This document shows positions 61,452-64,000 of a stretch of DNA of 64,000 nucleotides, piece by piece. The DNA comes from Diplonema papillatum. Taxonomy: Eukaryota; Euglenozoa; Diplonemea; Diplonemida; Diplonemidae. Each line of letters opens with the position of its first letter. The first letter of the stretch is position 1. Position numbers and translations under genes: made by a program. Location: positions 806,001 to 870,000 of the forward strand of contig JAPJBO010000004.1 in NCBI GenBank assembly GCA_030068145.1, given 5' to 3'. A model generated the notes under the pieces. The model was not told the DNA's origin. It saw nothing but the letters and a program-made list of their open reading frames with translations, and ran no database searches.

Positions 61452-63603
61452 TATTACCATAGATGGCCGTTATATAACGTTATATAACGTTATATAACGT
61501 TATTCCCGGAGTTATTTGTTACCCCCCCCCTTAATCCAGAAAAACCGTTATTGACCGTTATAAAACCGTTATTTGCCATTTTTGGTCGAAAAATAACGTT
61601 ATTTGACCGTTATAACGTTATATAACGTTATATAACGTTATAATAACGGTATAATAACGTTATATAACGTTATAATAACGTTATATAACGTTATAATAAC
61701 GTTATATAACGTTATATAACGTTATATAACGGTTTTTTACCAATCCATGGGAGGTCACACTGTCCCCCAGATTTTGGTCATTTTTGGCCATTTTTGCCAC
61801 ATTTTCCAGATTTTGGCCAATTTTGGTTATTTTTGCCAATTTTTCCAGATTTTGGTCAATGTTGACCAGTTTTGCCGTGTTTTCCAGATTTTGGCCCATT
61901 TTGGCCGTTTTTACCGATTTGGCCAGGATTGGCCATTTTTGCCATGTTTTTCAAAAATTTGGCTATTTTTGCCGATTTTTCCAGGTTTTGGTCATTTTTG
62001 GCCAGTTTTGCCATGTTTTCCAGACTTTGCCCATTTTGGCCGTTTTTGCCGATTTTTCCAGGGTTTTGGTCATTTATGCCCTGCCCCTCACCAGAGCTAT
62101 TCTTGTCTGAGTTTCTTAAACCCGCACAAGCTCGAACAGGCAGTCCGTGCGCGGAAAAAAAAAAAGGTCGAAAGACACCAATCTGTACACCCATTCGGGA
62201 TCGTCGGAAACACAAAAACACGTGTACCGCCCCACCCGCTTCGATTTCAGCCACACTAGTCTTTCCAAAGGGAATATCGACTATGCCTGCGAAAAGCTCC
62301 CCGAAGGTCCAGCCGAAGCCGAAGGTTCAACCTAAAGCTCAGCCGAAAGCTCAGCCGAAGACCCCAGGTACACAGCGCAAACGGCCTCGCGCCGAAAGTA
62401 CGGATAGCAACAGCAGCAGCAGCAGCGCCTCGGTTGCAAAGGCGCGACGCGGAAGGAAGAAGGTGGCGGAAACGCTGCGCGTCGAGGCCTTGTCCCGCGA
62501 CCTGGCATTGACTGGCCCCAGCGTTCTCCCTGTCACGAAACCACCAAGTAAGAGCCCGGAACAACGATTCATCGACCGGATCAAGAAAACCGACCCCGGG
62601 CTGGCTGGGTTCTACGGGAAGCGCCAGCTGTGACTGCTCGACTTTGCATGTCTCGTGCTCATCATGCACCCATATTTGGTACTGGGACCTTGTCTGACTG
62701 GCATAGTACGCAACGGTCTGCCGAGTGGACAAGCTTGGACAAGTTGGACTCCAGTGGCCGGATCATGCTGGTGACATCTGCTGCCTCACGAAGGACACTG
62801 CAAACGACCGTTACGGGCCACCGACTGAGGGACACGCGCCGGAAACCCAAAACTGCAGACATCCACATCCCAAGAACAACATCGCACAGTGAAAGAGTCA
62901 TGTGAATCCGGAAGGATCGCGTTTGTCGCGCTTGGGTGGAAGTCCGCAAGAAAATAAGTAAAAGAGAAAAAGCTCTGGGGAGGGGCTATACGGACCCCTG
63001 AGGACCGGTTACTACGAATTCTTTTCGGACCAGGGTTTGTTTCCGAACAGTTTTTGTGACCGGGATCCAAAAATCGGCAAAAGTCTGGAAAAATTGGCAA
63101 AAATGGCCGAAATTGACCAAAATCTGGAAAATCGGGAAATCTGGAAAAATCGGAAAAAATGGCCGAAATTGACTGATCTGGATAAATCGGCCAGAGTGGC
63201 CAAAATCTCAAAATTGTCCAAAATCTTGAAAAATCGGCAAAAATGGCCGAAATCTGGAAAAATCGGCAAAGATTGCCGAAATCTGGAAAAAATCGGCAAA
63301 ATGGCCAAAACCTGAAAAAATCGGCAAAAGTCTGGAAAAATTGGCTAAGATTGACCAAAATCTGGCAAAAATGGCCAAAATCGGAAAAAATGGCCGAAAT
63401 GGACCAAAATGAGGAAAAAATGACAAAAATCTGGAAACATGGCCAAAATCGGAAAAATTCTAAAAACCGTTATTTGCGTTATTTTTTCCGTTATTTTGCG
63501 TTTTCGACCGTTATACAACGTTATATAACGTTATATAACGTTATCACCGTTATAACGTTATATAACGTTATATAACGTTATCAACCGGCCATCTATGTAT
63601 TAC
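61452..63603. mobile_element. Complete inverted-repeat transposon with 6-bp target-site duplication
   Basis: The ends are CATAGATGGCCG (61458-61469) and its exact inverse (63586-63597), flanked on both sides by TATTAC (61452-61457 and 63598-63603). Inside each end are many copies of TATAACGTTATATAACG (61470-61735 and about 63470-63580). Next come T-rich TTTTGGCCATTTTTGCC-type repeats on the left (61770-62080) and their A-rich inverse on the right (63060-63460). The element is 2140 bp with long, imperfect, repetitive inverted arms, like a foldback element. It encodes one small protein (62283-62633) but no recognisable transposase, so it is probably non-autonomous. Confidence 0.88.
62283..62633 (+). 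CDS. Cargo protein of the inverted-repeat element, 116 aa
   Basis: ATG 62283 starts MPAKSSPKVQPKPKVQPK, followed by QPKAQ repeats, a nuclear-signal-like basic patch (RKRPRAES; later ARRGRKK), a Ser run, and a conserved-looking end SPEQRFIDRIKKTDPGLAGF then YGKRQL. A pyrimidine-rich acceptor-like site (TTCGATTTCAG) lies about 22 bp upstream of the ATG. The protein is very basic and probably nuclear or DNA-binding. It lacks the catalytic motifs of known transposases. It is one of the few plus-strand coding regions here. Confidence 0.65.
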   Translation: MPAKSSPKVQPKPKVQPKAQPKAQPKTPGTQRKRPRAESTDSNSSSSSASVAKARRGRKKVAETLRVEALSRDLALTGPSVLPVTKPPSKSPEQRFIDRIKKTDPGLAGFYGKRQL

Positions 63604-63765
63604 GAAAAAGAATGGGCGCGATGTTTGTTTGTGCGTGCCGGCCCCTTGTAGTAGGTGTCTCTCCTGAGAGTCTTTTACAGCGTCGTGCAGAGTTCTTTCC
63701 AATACTTTCGTTGGATTGGAAGACGCGTATATGCATCCGCTGGCATGCTCTTCGTCGGAACAAAA
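63604..63765. other. Flank between mobile element and GA tract
   Basis: No coding region or motif recognised. Confidence 0.5.
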
Positions 63766-63775
63766 AAGAGAGAGA

Positions 63776-63858
<83 letters not shown>
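63766..63858. repeat. (GA)n microsatellite
   Basis: About 46 GA dinucleotides with one interruption, followed by GACGAGTTAGAGTGCAGGGA, the same flank as at 15468-15487. Confidence 0.97.
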
Positions 63859-63860
<2 letters not shown>

Positions 63861-64000
63861 GAGTTAGAGTGCAGGGACCATCTCTCCGAGGAGTATCCGG
63901 TCGCCCCACTACTATCCCGTACTACTACGGCGGGCGCAAGTCGTTGCGCCGTGGGCGCGGAGCGAGCCGTGGCCCTGTCAAAGATGATTGTTGCACCGAT

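Noticed and set aside
61872..62633. A 253-codon frame including the cargo protein with an N-terminal Phe-rich part
   Set aside because: The Phe-rich part is the translation of the TTTTGGCC subterminal repeats. The ATG at 62283 lies just after an acceptor-like site and starts the non-repetitive protein.
1..64000. Giant-virus or bacterial origin of the window
   Set aside because: GT-AG introns that restore conserved domains (FYVE, PDCD2), eukaryote-specific families (PDCD2, PRMT9-like, THP3/LENG8, JMJD6) and the repeat load point to a eukaryotic nuclear genome.

Overview
The window looks like nuclear DNA of a repeat-rich, GC-rich protist. Coding regions are strongly GC-rich at third positions, spacers are AT-richer, three genes can be spliced across canonical GT-AG introns, and short tandem repeats are everywhere. 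A euglenozoan, perhaps a diplonemid, is my best inference. The dUTPase is the all-alpha dimeric type known from trypanosomatids, almost every recognisable gene lies on the minus strand as in a directional gene cluster, and some starts follow a pyrimidine tract plus AG or an A-rich leader. No spliced-leader gene was seen, so this placement is not proven.

Layout (genes on the minus strand unless noted). 1-9.8 kb: dispersed repeats, a MATH-like gene (3.2-4.7 kb), a hairpin-rich tandem array (5.1-5.8 kb) and a small unknown gene with partial copies on both sides (6.9-8.6 kb). 9.8-13.1 kb: one large low-complexity unknown protein. 13.7-17.6 kb: a segmental duplication carrying two I78-type protease-inhibitor genes, with a 124-bp array expanded in one copy. 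17.6-21.7 kb: repeats, no convincing gene. 21.8-24.3 kb: a FYVE zinc-finger gene with two alternative last exons and a 51-copy 18-bp minisatellite in its intron. 25.7-28 kb: a PDCD2/TSR4 gene and three upstream copies of its 5' end. 28.2-28.9 kb (+): a xanthine dehydrogenase fragment. 30.7-31.4 kb: dimeric dUTPase. 32.5-35.6 kb: unknown 820-aa protein plus a 5' copy. 36-40.8 kb: small unknown genes and a coiled-coil protein. 42.4-46.2 kb: hAT-transposase-derived gene with a 62-bp minisatellite. 47.4-51.1 kb: PRMT9/7-like arginine methyltransferase. 51.2-51.6 kb: JMJD6 pseudogene fragment. 52.6-55.6 kb: THP3/LENG8 (SAC3-domain) gene with repeated 3' fragments. 56-60.8 kb: tandem duplication carrying two secreted cysteine-rich proteins. 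61.5-63.6 kb: a complete 2.14-kb inverted-repeat element with target-site duplication and a small cargo gene (+).

The recognisable genes are housekeeping: ribosome biogenesis (TSR4), nucleotide sanitation (dUTPase), arginine methylation (PRMT), mRNA processing/export (THP3) and endosomal PI3P recognition (FYVE). They do not form one pathway. The unusual content is structural: local tandem duplications that copy one end of a gene beside an intact copy, minisatellites inside introns, a conserved element about 85-100 bp upstream of several start codons, a duplicated terminal FYVE exon and the inverted-repeat element with a non-transposase cargo gene.
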